Of a stretch of 64,000 nucleotides of DNA, positions 8,358-17,434 are shown in pieces (the first letter of the stretch is position 1; each line of letters opens with the position of its first letter). Made by a program: the position numbers and the translations under genes. The DNA comes from Bifidobacterium sp. ESL0745 (GTDB lineage: Bacteria > Actinomycetota > Actinomycetes > Actinomycetales > Bifidobacteriaceae), in the NCBI RefSeq assembly GCF_029433335.1, contig NZ_JAQTHX010000001.1, positions 992,001 through 1,056,000 on the forward strand, read 5' to 3'. The notes under the pieces were generated by a model, which was not told the origin of the DNA, ran no database searches, and was given only the letters and a program-made list of their open reading frames with translations.

Positions 8358-9557
8358 CTATCGCGTCGTTTCGGCCACACGCAAGGTGATGGGAACAACA
8401 TCGCCGACATCATGCGGATACATACGCAGTTTATCCGCCGTCGTCGCATCTTGAACCGTTTTACGAAGCGTCGAGGCCGCAGCGGACCGCTTCTCGCTCT
8501 GCTTGGTTTTCTTGCTGTCCTCATCCTCGACACTTGCGTCAAGTGCGATCGAATCGAGCAGCCGCTTCACCAGCAGGTTCGCGATGCCATCGAAGTTTTG
8601 GCAAACAGCGGTCATCCTCATGCCAGCCACATTGGCCAGGTACGTCCCGTCATAGGCGATGATCTGCAGGTCGTGCGGCACGTCGATGCCGCGTCTGATG
8701 GCCTCCTGCACACATTCCGCCGCTTCAAGATCAGAGCCGACAATGGCATCGACGTCATCGAACCGGTCAAAGACCGACCGCGCCGCCTGCAACGAACTTT
8801 GCATATCCGCGACATCTCCGGCTTCCACATAATCAAACCTGACGTTATGCTTGCCAAGCTCCTCTTCAAGTCGCAGATAATAGCGAATGGTAGGGAATGT
8901 GGTGTCGGCATCGCCGCTGTCAAGACGAAAGGCGGTTGAATTCTTCGTCTTCTTGTCGCTCCCGCTTTCATCGCTTTGCCGATACCGAGCCAAATCATGG
9001 AACTGCGTCTGCGGGCCACCGATCATGACGACATGACGGGCTTTGGTCTTAAGAAGGATTTTGGCGATCTGAGCGCCACCTTCCTCATGGTCGGAGAACA
9101 CAGCCGGTACACCGGGCCCCAGGTAACGGTCGAAAGCGACAACCGGCCGTTCGATGGAACTCCAATAATCAAGGTCGTGCACGGTGTGGGCGGCCATGAT
9201 GATGCCGTCCATGATGTGCCGGCGCAGCATGTCAACATATTCGGCTTCACCGGTGTCCGCATCGACCGCAGAGCAGAGAAGCACCTGGTAGCCGCGCTCG
9301 GCCAGCTCGTGCTGTACCGAAGCCGTGAGACGGGCAAAGAAGGGATGGCGTATGGTGGGCACGATCATGCCAATCATGTGGGTGCTGTCGTTGTGAAAAT
9401 TACGCGCAAGCTCATTGGGCACATAATCCAACGCCTTCATCGCCGCCTCGACTTTGGTGCGCATCTTTTTGGATACGTAACCGGTGTGGTTGACGACCAA
9501 CGAGACCGTACTCAGCGAGACTTTCGCCTTCTTCGCGACATCGCGCATTCCGACCAT
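8358..9557 (-). CDS. LacI-family transcriptional regulator, probably of sucrose genes
   Basis: DNA-binding repressor, 399 residues and longer than the usual 330-350. The N-terminal helix-turn-helix MRDVAKKAKVSLSTVSLVVNHTGYVS and hinge YVPNELARNF are followed by a periplasmic-binding-like effector domain. Two low-complexity segments explain the extra length: QSDESGSDKKTKNSTAF around residue 190 and SVEDEDSKKTKQSEKRSAA near residue 345. It lies just upstream of sucrose phosphorylase in the same direction. The three AACCGGTT-core sites nearby are its likely operators (inference). Confidence 0.92.
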   Translation of the reverse strand: MVGMRDVAKKAKVSLSTVSLVVNHTGYVSKKMRTKVEAAMKALDYVPNELARNFHNDSTHMIGMIVPTIRHPFFARLTASVQHELAERGYQVLLCSAVDADTGEAEYVDMLRRHIMDGIIMAAHTVHDLDYWSSIERPVVAFDRYLGPGVPAVFSDHEEGGAQIAKILLKTKARHVVMIGGPQTQFHDLARYRQSDESGSDKKTKNSTAFRLDSGDADTTFPTIRYYLRLEEELGKHNVRFDYVEAGDVADMQSSLQAARSVFDRFDDVDAIVGSDLEAAECVQEAIRRGIDVPHDLQIIAYDGTYLANVAGMRMTAVCQNFDGIANLLVKRLLDSIALDASVEDEDSKKTKQSEKRSAAASTLRKTVQDATTADKLRMYPHDVGDVVPITLRVAETTR

Positions 9558-9662
9558 TGTTCAGCTTCCATCCTTCCGCCATACTATGGCGATAATGTAT
9601 CCTTGCATTTGTTTGCGGAGCCCCGAATCGTACTGGGGTTCCCACTGTCCTTGCAATCGTAT

Positions 9663-10361
9663 TCAGACGTAATTGCGATCAATGCGGATATCCGAAACGG
9701 TGAGATTCTCCTCGTACACCAGGTTGCGAAGAATCACTGCGGCCAACTCGCCGGCATCCATGAAGGAATGCTGCTTGTCGACCGACACGTAATCGTGACT
9801 TTCCTTGTAAAAATCAGTGTCGATACCGCCGGGATAAACGCCGACGACTTTGACGCTGGAGCCTTTGTACGCCGCTTTGAGGCTTTCTGTGTACCCCTTC
9901 TCCCCCCATTTCGCGGCACAATAGACGGATTCATTGGCATTGCCACGCGTTGCGGCGGTGCTCATGACATTGGCGATCTTGAGATGTTCTTCGCCGTCGG
10001 CCTTCAGCGCCGCGACGCAGCACAGCACCATGCCTTTAAGCCCTTTAAGACACTTGTCGACATCGGCCCCGACATAGGCGGTCGGGACTTTGAAGGAAGG
10101 TTGGCCGGCATTATTGATCAAAAGATCAATATGACCGGTGGCACCAATTGACGAGAAAGCCTGGTCGATAAAAGTTTCGTCGGTGATGTCGCCCACGTAG
10201 CCCTTGTAGGAACCAGCATCAAAACGGTTGTCGAGCTCAGCCATCCGCTTGTCGTCAAAATCGATGGTATTGACCATCCATCCCTGTTCAATCAGTCCGC
10301 GGACCAACTCAAAACCAAGTCCTGCCGCCCCGCCGGTGACCACTGCGATTTTCTTGCCCAT
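9663..10361 (-). CDS. SDR-family oxidoreductase
   Basis: NAD(P)-dependent short-chain dehydrogenase, 232 residues. The cofactor motif is TGGAAGLG near residue 9, the NNAG motif sits in LLINNAGQPS, and the catalytic pair is YCAAKWG (YxxxK). The preceding catalytic Ser is in MSTAAT. The substrate is unknown; sequence resembles general 3-oxoacyl-ACP-reductase-like SDRs. It is followed on the same strand after about 100 bases by the LacI gene, but co-regulation is not shown. Confidence 0.88.
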   Translation of the reverse strand: MGKKIAVVTGGAAGLGFELVRGLIEQGWMVNTIDFDDKRMAELDNRFDAGSYKGYVGDITDETFIDQAFSSIGATGHIDLLINNAGQPSFKVPTAYVGADVDKCLKGLKGMVLCCVAALKADGEEHLKIANVMSTAATRGNANESVYCAAKWGEKGYTESLKAAYKGSSVKVVGVYPGGIDTDFYKESHDYVSVDKQHSFMDAGELAAVILRNLVYEENLTVSDIRIDRNYV

Positions 10362-10536
10362 ACTCGGAGTCCCTTCGCCTGTGACAAGTTACTTATACGA
10401 AGTGTATGGGTTGGTTACGACTCCATCAAACTGTTCGATATTACAACTCTGATTTTCAAACACGAATTGCGCACTTTCCCGGACCTATAAAATAAAATAC
10501 ATTTCGATAATCGATGTTGCCTGACGAAAAGAAAAA

Positions 10537-10562
10537 CCGGGTGACGAATTGTCATCACCCGG
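10537..10562 (-). terminator. Intrinsic terminator after the nucleobase permease
   Basis: CCGGGTGA / TCACCCGG arms with a 10-base loop; on the minus strand the stem is followed by TTTTTC. It lies 50 bases beyond the permease stop. Confidence 0.85.
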
Positions 10563-10611
10563 CACACATCGCCAATATCGTTTTATGGCGATTTTGGCTC
10601 AAATCAAACGC

Positions 10612-11895
10612 TCAGTCGTCTTCATCCTTGGGGATGGCACCGGTGGCGTGGCCGATGGCACGCAGACCATGGTACATCACGAGCACCGCGACGGTGCCGA
10701 TGGCGATGCCGTTGAACTTGACACCGGAGATGGCGAAGCCGAAATCAGCGATGCCGATGATCATCGTCACGGCGGCGGTCATGTTGTTCAGGGGCTTGCC
10801 GAAATCGACGTGGTTGTCGACCCAGATGCGCACGCCGACCATGCCGATCATGCCGTAAAGCAGGGTGGTCACGCCGCCGAGCACGCCGGCGGGAATCGTG
10901 TTGATGATGGCTCCGAACTTCGGGCACAGGCTCAAGATCAGCGCGAAGGCGGCGGCGCACCAGTAGGCGGCGGTTGAGTAGACGCGGGTGGCAGCCATCA
11001 CGCCGATGTTCTCGCCGTAGGTGGTGGTGCCGGAGCCGCCGCCGAAGCCGGCGATGGTGGTCCCCAGGCCGTCGGCGAAGAGGGCGGTGCCGATGTGGTC
11101 GTCATAGTTGCGGCCGGTCATCTGCGCGACGGACTTGACATGACCGACGTTCTCGGCAATCAGGACCATGACCACCGGGATGAACATGGGCAGCACGGAG
11201 AAGTCGACCTGCGGCAGATGGAAATGCGGGAAGCCGATCCATGCGGCCCTGCCCACGGCGGCGAAATCGACCTGACCGCGGAAGCAGGCGTAGGCGTAGC
11301 CGACCAGCACACCGAGCAGAATGTTGAGGCGGCCGAGCAGGCCTTTGAAGAGGACCGCGATCAACAGAACGGCGACCAGCGTAACCGCAGCGGTATCGGG
11401 GGCCTTCTGGAAGTTGTTCCACACCGATGGGGCGAGGTTGAAACCGATGATGGCGACGATGGCACCGTTGACCACCGGCGGCATGATGATGTCAATCCAT
11501 TTCGCGCCGGCGAAGTGGACGAGGATGCCGATGAGTGCCAGCAGCATGCCGGTGACCATGATGCCGAAGCTGGCCACCGCTATGCCCTTATGCGCAGTGG
11601 TGACCGCGACGATCGGGGCTATAAAACCAAATGAGCTACCCAAATAACTGGGGAGCTCATTTTTATTGATCAACAGGAACAACGCCGTCGACATCGCCGT
11701 GAAGAACAATGTCGTGGACGGATCGAAGCCCGTCAGAATCGGAACGAGGAACGTCGCGCCGAACATCGCGATCACGTGCTGAGCACCAATGCCCGCCGTA
11801 CGGCCCCACGTCATGCGTTCGTCGGGGTCGACCACCTCTCCGGGGTTCAACGTCTTGCCGTCACCATGCAGTTTCCAGGTGAACATGTTGCTCAT
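10612..11895 (-). CDS. Uracil/xanthine permease family transporter (NCS2)
   Basis: Membrane symporter for uracil or related nucleobases, 427 residues and about 12-14 hydrophobic segments. ATG at 11895 follows AAAGGAG at good spacing. Family signatures visible are QHVIAMFGATFLVPILTGFDP at the first segments, GGSGTTTYGENIGVMAATRVYS in the substrate region and AENVGHV before it, all typical of UraA-like members. It is monocistronic and ends in a hairpin terminator. Confidence 0.92.
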   Translation of the reverse strand: MSNMFTWKLHGDGKTLNPGEVVDPDERMTWGRTAGIGAQHVIAMFGATFLVPILTGFDPSTTLFFTAMSTALFLLINKNELPSYLGSSFGFIAPIVAVTTAHKGIAVASFGIMVTGMLLALIGILVHFAGAKWIDIIMPPVVNGAIVAIIGFNLAPSVWNNFQKAPDTAAVTLVAVLLIAVLFKGLLGRLNILLGVLVGYAYACFRGQVDFAAVGRAAWIGFPHFHLPQVDFSVLPMFIPVVMVLIAENVGHVKSVAQMTGRNYDDHIGTALFADGLGTTIAGFGGGSGTTTYGENIGVMAATRVYSTAAYWCAAAFALILSLCPKFGAIINTIPAGVLGGVTTLLYGMIGMVGVRIWVDNHVDFGKPLNNMTAAVTMIIGIADFGFAISGVKFNGIAIGTVAVLVMYHGLRAIGHATGAIPKDEDD

Positions 11896-12070
11896 CCTTG
11901 ACTCTCCTTTTGGGCATACTTTGGCCACTACTAGAAAATAGGGGATTCACCGCGCGGCCTTGCTTTTACTTTGCTTTCGTCGTGCGCCTTGGGACATTTT
12001 AGCGGCCCCTTTGACATTGGCGTGTCGGACATCGTATATCCCAGCCCCAAACACGTCAGTAAAATTAACA

Positions 12071-12883
12071 TCACAGATGCGGGGTGACGGACTGGACCAC
12101 GTCTACCAGGTCACCGTTGGAGAGCAGGGGGCGCTGGAACTCGCGCCACGGGTCGACCTTCACCGTCCAACGGCCGGTGTCTTTGTCGTAGACGGGACGG
12201 GCGGTCTGCTCGTAGCGGATGCGCTCGTCGGTACGGCCGGTGTTGGGGTCGCGGCGCGAATAGTGCAGGCAGGTGCAGTTGGTGATCTTCCAGTTGTCGC
12301 TGTCGGCGCGGCGCAGGAATTCCTCGTCGGAAAGGTCCTCAAGCGTCAGCATCAGCGAAAGCATGAAATCGCCGTGGGTGACCGCGATGACGGATTGAGC
12401 TTCGGCGCGACGGTTCAGTGACGTCAGCAGGTTATGGGCGCGGTTCTCGGCAACGTCGGCAATGGATTCTCCGGCCGGCGGACGCCAGTAGAGCGGGTCG
12501 GTTTTCTTGAACATCCAGTTGCGCTCGTAGTTGTTCTTGAACATGTCCTGGGTCACCGTGCTAATCTCACCCCACGAACGTTCACGCAAGACGCGGGTCT
12601 CCTCCCATTTGGCCTTGGGCAGCGCCATGGTCGCCGCAGTCTCACGCGTGCGTACGTAGGGCGAAACCAAATAGCGATCAAACAGCTGCTGCTGCTCGAC
12701 CAACCAGCGGCCGATGCAATAGGCCTGCTTGCGCCCTGTCGCTGTCAGTCTCCACGAGCGATCGGGAACCGTGACGTTATCCTGTGTAAAAAGCGAATTG
12801 TCGCCGTGCTCCCCCGCCTTGACGATGACGTTCGCCTCCGACTCCCCATGTCGGATCACATACAAATCCAATGGCATACCCAT
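12071..12883 (-). CDS. Histidine phosphatase superfamily protein
   Basis: Phosphoglycerate-mutase-like phosphatase, 270 residues. The catalytic motif is VIRHGESEAN at residues 8-17, with acid residue region RERSWGE and second histidine VTHGDFML. The length and extra C-terminal WREFQRPLLSNGD segment are as in the larger actinobacterial members; the substrate is unknown. AGAGG lies upstream of the ATG. It is divergent from the peptide-binding lipoprotein gene. Confidence 0.88.
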   Translation of the reverse strand: MGMPLDLYVIRHGESEANVIVKAGEHGDNSLFTQDNVTVPDRSWRLTATGRKQAYCIGRWLVEQQQLFDRYLVSPYVRTRETAATMALPKAKWEETRVLRERSWGEISTVTQDMFKNNYERNWMFKKTDPLYWRPPAGESIADVAENRAHNLLTSLNRRAEAQSVIAVTHGDFMLSLMLTLEDLSDEEFLRRADSDNWKITNCTCLHYSRRDPNTGRTDERIRYEQTARPVYDKDTGRWTVKVDPWREFQRPLLSNGDLVDVVQSVTPHL

Positions 12884-13041
12884 AAACGCTTACCTCTGCT
12901 TTCTCACACACTCTTCATCAACAAATACTGTTATCAATCATAAACCCATAGTAAATGGCCACACGAAAACATAGGCCATTGCCGATCATTTACACCGCAG
13001 AAAAAACTACGATACTTTTCAAAATGTACGATTCAACCCCA

Positions 13042-13107
13042 AACGTGAGTTACACTACTTATGAAGCCTTGATAAAAGGCCATAAACAACGCCGCTAATC
13101 TCACGTT
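13042..13107 (+). promoter_or_regulatory. Structured leader before the peptide-binding protein gene
   Basis: Arms AACGTGAG (13042-13049) and CTCACGTT (13100-13107) enclose a second small hairpin GCCTT-GATAAA-AGGC around 13066-13081. It lies in the 335-base gap 12884-13218, about 110 bases before the start codon. No known riboswitch class is recognised. Confidence 0.4.
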
Positions 13108-13218
13108 CATCTATCCGCTGAAGATACCTTTTAAAGCCTCGTACAGCAACAACGAAGTCGTTAAAGTTGAGAGAACACAACTTAGTACTAAAAATCCAAG
13201 AGAGAAAAGGTCGTCTAC

Positions 13219-14871
13219 ATGTCCACTAGAAAAACCCTCAAAACCGCCATCGCAGGCTTGGCACTGATTCTCAGTGCGTCCATGGCTTTGGCCGGTTGCG
13301 GCGGATCGACCGGTGGCGCAAAACAGACCGGGGCCTCATCCGAATCAGGCCAGCCGGTCGTGGTCAACAACGTCGAACCCGCAGTAGGCCTCGTCCCCTC
13401 CAATACCGATGACACCGCCGGTTGGAAAGTCGTCACCCAACTGTTCGAGGGCCTGGTGACTTTCGGCAAGGACGGAAAAGCGGTCAACGCCGGAGCGCAA
13501 TCGATCACGCCCAACGACGACGCCTCCCAATACACCATCACTTTGAAGCCGGGACTCACCTTCTCCACCGGCGAGCGTATCACCGCCGAAACCTATGCCA
13601 AATCTTGGTCATTCGCTGCGAACGCCGCCAACGGCATGATGGGCGCCTCCATCTTCTCCACCATCGCCGGCTACGATGCGCTGCAGAACGAAAAAGGCGA
13701 CCCCAAGGCCCAGCTTTCCGGCCTTCACGCCGTCGATGACAATACGCTCAAGGTTGATATCAATGGACACGATTCCTCATTCGGCTACAAAGTCGGCGAT
13801 GTAGCGTTCCTGCCGATGCCTTCTAACGCATACGCCGACATCAAGGCTTTCGGAGAACATCCAATCGGCAACGGCCCTTACAAACTCGCGTCCTGGACCC
13901 ATGACCGCGAGATACGACTTGTGCCAAATAAGTCATACAACGGACCGCGGAAACCAGCCAACAAGGGCCTTATCTTCAAGCTTTATACAAACGTCGATTC
14001 GGCATATTCGGATCTGGAAGGCGGCAATCTCGATGTACTCGACGCCATTCCCAACTCCGCGCTGACCACGTTTAGAAACGACAAGGACATCACCCCCTAC
14101 GTCAAGCCTGGCCCGGCCTTCAAATCATTTACCATTCCTCAGAACCTCAAGCATTTCACCGGCGAGGAAGGCCGTCTGCGCCGCGAGGCGATTTCGCTTT
14201 CCATCGATCGCAAAGACATCACGACCAAGGTGCTGCATGGCACCGCCACGGTAGCCACGGACTTCACCGCACCGACTATCGCCGGCCACAGTGCCAAACT
14301 CGCCGGAGGCGACGCCATCGGCTACAACCAGAAAGAAGCACAGGAACTTTGGAAGAAGGCCGATACCATCGCCCCCTTTGATGGACAGTTCCGCCTGGCT
14401 TACAGCGCCGACAGCGGCTTCAAGCCATGGGTAGAGGCCATCATCAATTCCATCAAGAACACGCTGGAAATCGATGCAGCTCCTTATGCACTACCCACCC
14501 AGAAGGAATTCAGCGGTGCCGTGCACAACAGGACCATCAACGCCGCCTTCGTGCAAGGGCTTCAGTCGGATTATCCCCACCCGGAAGGCTACCTCGTGCA
14601 AGCCTACGATTCTTCGGCAGCCGACGGCAAGGGGCTCAACAACGGCGATTACAAGAGCAAGGAATTTGATGGCCTGATTGACAAAGCCGCGGCGCAACCT
14701 GAATTGTCGGACTCGATTACGACCTATCAGCAGGCCGAAGAGACGCTGCTGCACGATCTGCCGGTGATACCACTCTGGTATGCAAACGTCGCCGCCGGCA
14801 GTTCGAAAAACGTCGAACACGTCGATTTCAACTATATGGGACTTCCTGAATACGAGAAAATTACCAAGTGA
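13219..14871 (+). CDS. Peptide-type ABC substrate-binding lipoprotein (family 5)
   Basis: OppA/DppA-type binding protein, 550 residues. Signal sequence LKTAIAGLALILSASMALAGCG ends in the lipobox ALAGC. Family 5 features include YTITLKPGLTFSTGERITAETYAKSW and IGNGPYKLASW. No permease or ATPase gene adjoins it, so it either feeds a transporter encoded elsewhere or is an orphan receptor. AAAGG precedes the ATG. Confidence 0.92.
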   Translation: MSTRKTLKTAIAGLALILSASMALAGCGGSTGGAKQTGASSESGQPVVVNNVEPAVGLVPSNTDDTAGWKVVTQLFEGLVTFGKDGKAVNAGAQSITPNDDASQYTITLKPGLTFSTGERITAETYAKSWSFAANAANGMMGASIFSTIAGYDALQNEKGDPKAQLSGLHAVDDNTLKVDINGHDSSFGYKVGDVAFLPMPSNAYADIKAFGEHPIGNGPYKLASWTHDREIRLVPNKSYNGPRKPANKGLIFKLYTNVDSAYSDLEGGNLDVLDAIPNSALTTFRNDKDITPYVKPGPAFKSFTIPQNLKHFTGEEGRLRREAISLSIDRKDITTKVLHGTATVATDFTAPTIAGHSAKLAGGDAIGYNQKEAQELWKKADTIAPFDGQFRLAYSADSGFKPWVEAIINSIKNTLEIDAAPYALPTQKEFSGAVHNRTINAAFVQGLQSDYPHPEGYLVQAYDSSAADGKGLNNGDYKSKEFDGLIDKAAAQPELSDSITTYQQAEETLLHDLPVIPLWYANVAAGSSKNVEHVDFNYMGLPEYEKITK

Positions 14872-14901
14872 TACATATTAATTTAAGAATAAATAAAGAA
14901 T

Positions 14902-15008
14902 GTTTGGGTCTGTAAATAAATTCATATCGGCCCAAACGTCAAAATGCCGCCGTGCCAAGCAGAACTTCGAGAAAAACTATTCTTTCTATCCTGCCGGCAC
15001 GACGGCAT
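14902..15008. terminator. Two inverted repeats between convergent genes
   Basis: First GTTTGGG / CCCAAAC (14902-14937), then a longer ATGCCGCCGTGCC / GGCACGACGGCAT pair (14944-14956 and 14996-15008, one mismatch) enclosing an A/T-rich loop. They lie between the binding-protein gene and hsp20 and probably stop one or both transcripts; no clear T-run is present. Confidence 0.5.
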
Positions 15009-15078
15009 CGGCATTCCGCCGGACGCTGGTTTCAAACGGATATCAATCCGTATATCCCCACTGTCCGCAATCGGTCAA

Positions 15079-15534
15079 TCAGCCTTCAATGGCGATCTGA
15101 TGCTTCGGTTCGACCTTCGGCAGCGGCTGCGGCTTTGCAATTTCAAGGCTGAGCGTGCCATCCTTGTAGCTGGCATGCACGTCAGGTTCCTTGACATCGT
15201 CGCCGACGTAGAAGCTACGCGAGCAGGTGCCGGCGTAACGTTCGCGACGAAGCCACTTGCCCTCATCGTTCTTCTCGTCATGATGCTCATCGCGCTTGGC
15301 GGAGACGGTCAGATAGCCGTCATGCAGTTCAAGGGAGATATCGTCCTTCTTGAAGCCAGGCATATCGATGGAGACATCATAGCCCTTGTCGGTCTCACGA
15401 ACATCGGTCTTCATCATGTTGGCCGAAGAAATCGGATTGCCCATGCGGCTGCTCGAATCTCCCCAACCGGCGAAGAACGGATCGTCGAACATATCAGAGA
15501 ACGCATCATGCATCAAAGCCGGAAACATAGCCAT
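15079..15534 (-). CDS. hsp20: Small heat-shock protein (Hsp20/alpha-crystallin)
   Basis: ATP-independent holdase chaperone, 151 residues. ATG at 15534 follows AGGAG by 8 bases; a longer frame is not needed. The N-terminal arm is short and Phe/Asp-rich (DAFSDMFDDPFFAGW), then the crystallin domain runs from TDVRETDKGYDVSIDMPGF to ASYKDGTLSLEIAKP, with the conserved G-x-L in DGTLSL. A perfect HspR box lies 170 bases upstream, indicating heat-shock repression by HspR. Confidence 0.94.
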   Translation of the reverse strand: MAMFPALMHDAFSDMFDDPFFAGWGDSSSRMGNPISSANMMKTDVRETDKGYDVSIDMPGFKKDDISLELHDGYLTVSAKRDEHHDEKNDEGKWLRRERYAGTCSRSFYVGDDVKEPDVHASYKDGTLSLEIAKPQPLPKVEPKHQIAIEG

Positions 15535-15704
15535 AATCAATACTCCTAAGTATCTGAGGCAAGCCGTGACGCCCACGGCCGGAAGCCGAACCGGCCGAGT
15601 GACGAGACGCTCCGGAACCTTACGACTCCAAGTCTTTATCTTGTCACTATGTCCAACCGTTATTCCCGCTTTGGCTTCCCAAATTTAACCTGCAGTGAAC
15701 AAAA

Positions 15705-15725
15705 CTTGAGTCTACCTGACTCAAG
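15705..15725. promoter_or_regulatory. HAIR element (HspR operator)
   Basis: CTTGAGT-N7-ACTCAAG, an exact match to the HspR-associated inverted repeat of actinobacteria, with symmetry extended by flanking AAAA and TTTT. It sits in the 557-base gap 15535-16091 upstream of hsp20; nothing else is recognised in that gap. Confidence 0.92.
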
Positions 15726-16091
15726 TTTTGAAAATTGGCTTGATTGCTACGAATAGTCAAAGATTAAAAAGGGGTTCGTGAACAAGAATCTGGGATAACA
15801 GCCAAAATGCGTATCCAAAATTAGCCTTGAGACATTGAGAAAATAGCGGAAAAGGGAATTCGAATCTCTGCGCCCTAATCTTAAACAGCTTTTATTCCAT
15901 ATAGCAGAACACTTTTAAGCCTACTTTGGACACACAATGAGACCTATAACCCAAGAATCTGAACGAATTCACTGTTTATACCCGCATATCCGAATCCACA
16001 ATGGCAAGTAAACAGAAACAGATCAATCGACCTTGACAACAATCGATTCGCTCCCCGCTTCGTTCCGCTAAAGCATCAAACCTATGAACAC

Positions 16092-16529
16092 CTACTCGCT
16101 TTTGTACGGGTAATCGCGGCGACGCTTGGCCTGGAATTCACGGACACGCCTGATCTTGTTCTGCCGATTGAACTCGATGACCGAAACGCCATCGAAATCG
16201 TAGGCTTCTCCGTCGTTTTCCTTGGCCGCGAACGTCCAGAACACGGTAATCGAAGGCTGCCCTTCACGACCACGGGCGTGAGTGAAATTGGCTATCTTCC
16301 ACATCGAGACGATCTGATGCCCCATCAAATCCTCAATCCAGTGATGAATCTGGTTGCGGTTTTCATAGATATGCCCGTTGCATTCCTCATATTCACAATC
16401 AGGGGCGAAAATCGCGTCGAACTTGTCGAAATCACGCATCACCCACATGTGGAAATAGTCGGAAATGGCACGCTCACGTTTGCGTGCTCTCGGTATCGAT
16501 AACGTCACTGTCGCCATATTTATTATCAT
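16092..16529 (-). CDS. SnoaL/NTF2-like domain protein
   Basis: Small cytosolic protein of about 141-145 residues with a cone-shaped NTF2-like fold predicted from ISDYFHMWVMRDFDKFDAIFAPDCEYEECNGHIYENRNQIHHWIEDL and ending in VIEFNRQNKIRRVREFQA. Such proteins bind or isomerise small molecules; the substrate is unknown. Start is uncertain: ATG at 16529 or 16517, neither with a clear ribosome site. Confidence 0.72.
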   Translation of the reverse strand: MIINMATVTLSIPRARKRERAISDYFHMWVMRDFDKFDAIFAPDCEYEECNGHIYENRNQIHHWIEDLMGHQIVSMWKIANFTHARGREGQPSITVFWTFAAKENDGEAYDFDGVSVIEFNRQNKIRRVREFQAKRRRDYPYKSE

Positions 16530-16672
16530 ACGCCATGCAAACCGCACCACACGGCACAAATATCGATTTTCCTATGACATTCATGACACAAAATACACAC
16601 GCGCCTGAAGCCGTTCTCAATAGCTTTGACCATTTTGCTGCCGCTCCTATAGACAAGCCGCAAAATATCGTA

Positions 16673-17032
16673 TTACGAAAGACGCTCTTCGAGATACTCT
16701 TTCAGAACCACTGCCTGATTGTGCTCTGGATCCTTGGCTCCATAAAGCAACGTGACCCTTGACTGCTCGCGGCAGACGGCGACCAACTTGCCGACCGTTT
16801 CCGCATTGGCATCCAGTTCCATGCGATACTTCTCGGCAAACTCCTCGAACTTGGCCGGATCATGGCCAAACCACTTGCGCAATTCGGTGGTCGGTCCAAT
16901 CTCCTTGAGCCACAGATCGAGCTTCGCTTTTACCTTCGAAATGCCACGCGGCCAAAGCCTGTCGACCAGCACGCGATACCCATCCGAATCCTCGGCCGCC
17001 TCATATACCCGTTTCAACGCAATCGTCATCAT
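16673..17032 (-). CDS. DUF488 family protein (YeaO-like)
   Basis: 119-residue protein with the family's RVYEAAEDSDGYRVLVDRLWPRGISK, LDLWLKEIGPTTELRKWFGHDP and LLYGAKDPEHNQAVVLKEYL. Function is not established. AAAGGAG lies upstream of two adjacent ATGs; the first is used. Confidence 0.88.
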   Translation of the reverse strand: MMTIALKRVYEAAEDSDGYRVLVDRLWPRGISKVKAKLDLWLKEIGPTTELRKWFGHDPAKFEEFAEKYRMELDANAETVGKLVAVCREQSRVTLLYGAKDPEHNQAVVLKEYLEERLS

Positions 17033-17091
17033 TCCCGCTCCTTTGGTTTTATATGCCCAGACTAGCGCAGGCAGGAACGGAATAACAGATA

Positions 17092-17301
17092 TCAGTTCAT
17101 CAGGAAATCGAGGATGTTCATACCCGCGTCAGTCTCGGCACGATAGAGCTCCGTATAGCCACATTGCGTGCAGCTGACAGTGATGAACTTCTTGTTCTGC
17201 ACGTTGAACAGTTTGGCGACATCACCGCCCGTCGCCTGGAATTGGTCGGAAATATAATGCTGACAACCGCACTTCTCGCATACGTACTGTTTCTGTTCCA
17301 T
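17092..17301 (-). CDS. Small zinc-ribbon protein
   Basis: 69 residues with two Cys pairs, CEKCGC near residue 8 and CTQCGY near residue 44, forming a predicted zinc ribbon. Members of this small family are annotated only as predicted nucleic-acid-binding proteins. It lies 60 bases before the DUF488 gene on the same strand. Confidence 0.8.
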   Translation of the reverse strand: MEQKQYVCEKCGCQHYISDQFQATGGDVAKLFNVQNKKFITVSCTQCGYTELYRAETDAGMNILDFLMN

Positions 17302-17368
17302 CGTCGGGCCTTTCTTTATATTTGTATATCCCTCAATAATCTATCTAACCATATGCGTTGGCATAAAA

Positions 17369-17407
17369 ATCGCCACCTCCGAAACCCGTGCTTTCGGAAG
17401 CGGCGAT
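17369..17407 (-). terminator. Intrinsic terminator after the NAD(P)-binding protein gene
   Basis: Arms ATCGCC..CCGAAA and TTTCGG..GGCGAT with minor mismatches and a short loop; on the minus strand TTTTT follows. It lies 28 bases beyond the stop at 17435. Confidence 0.85.
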
Positions 17408-17434
17408 ATGTCACAATGAGATTTCGACTTGGCC

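Noticed and set aside
11896..12070. Riboswitch or attenuator ahead of the nucleobase permease
   Set aside because: The short upstream sequence has no purine/PreQ1-like core or terminator-antiterminator pair that I can see.
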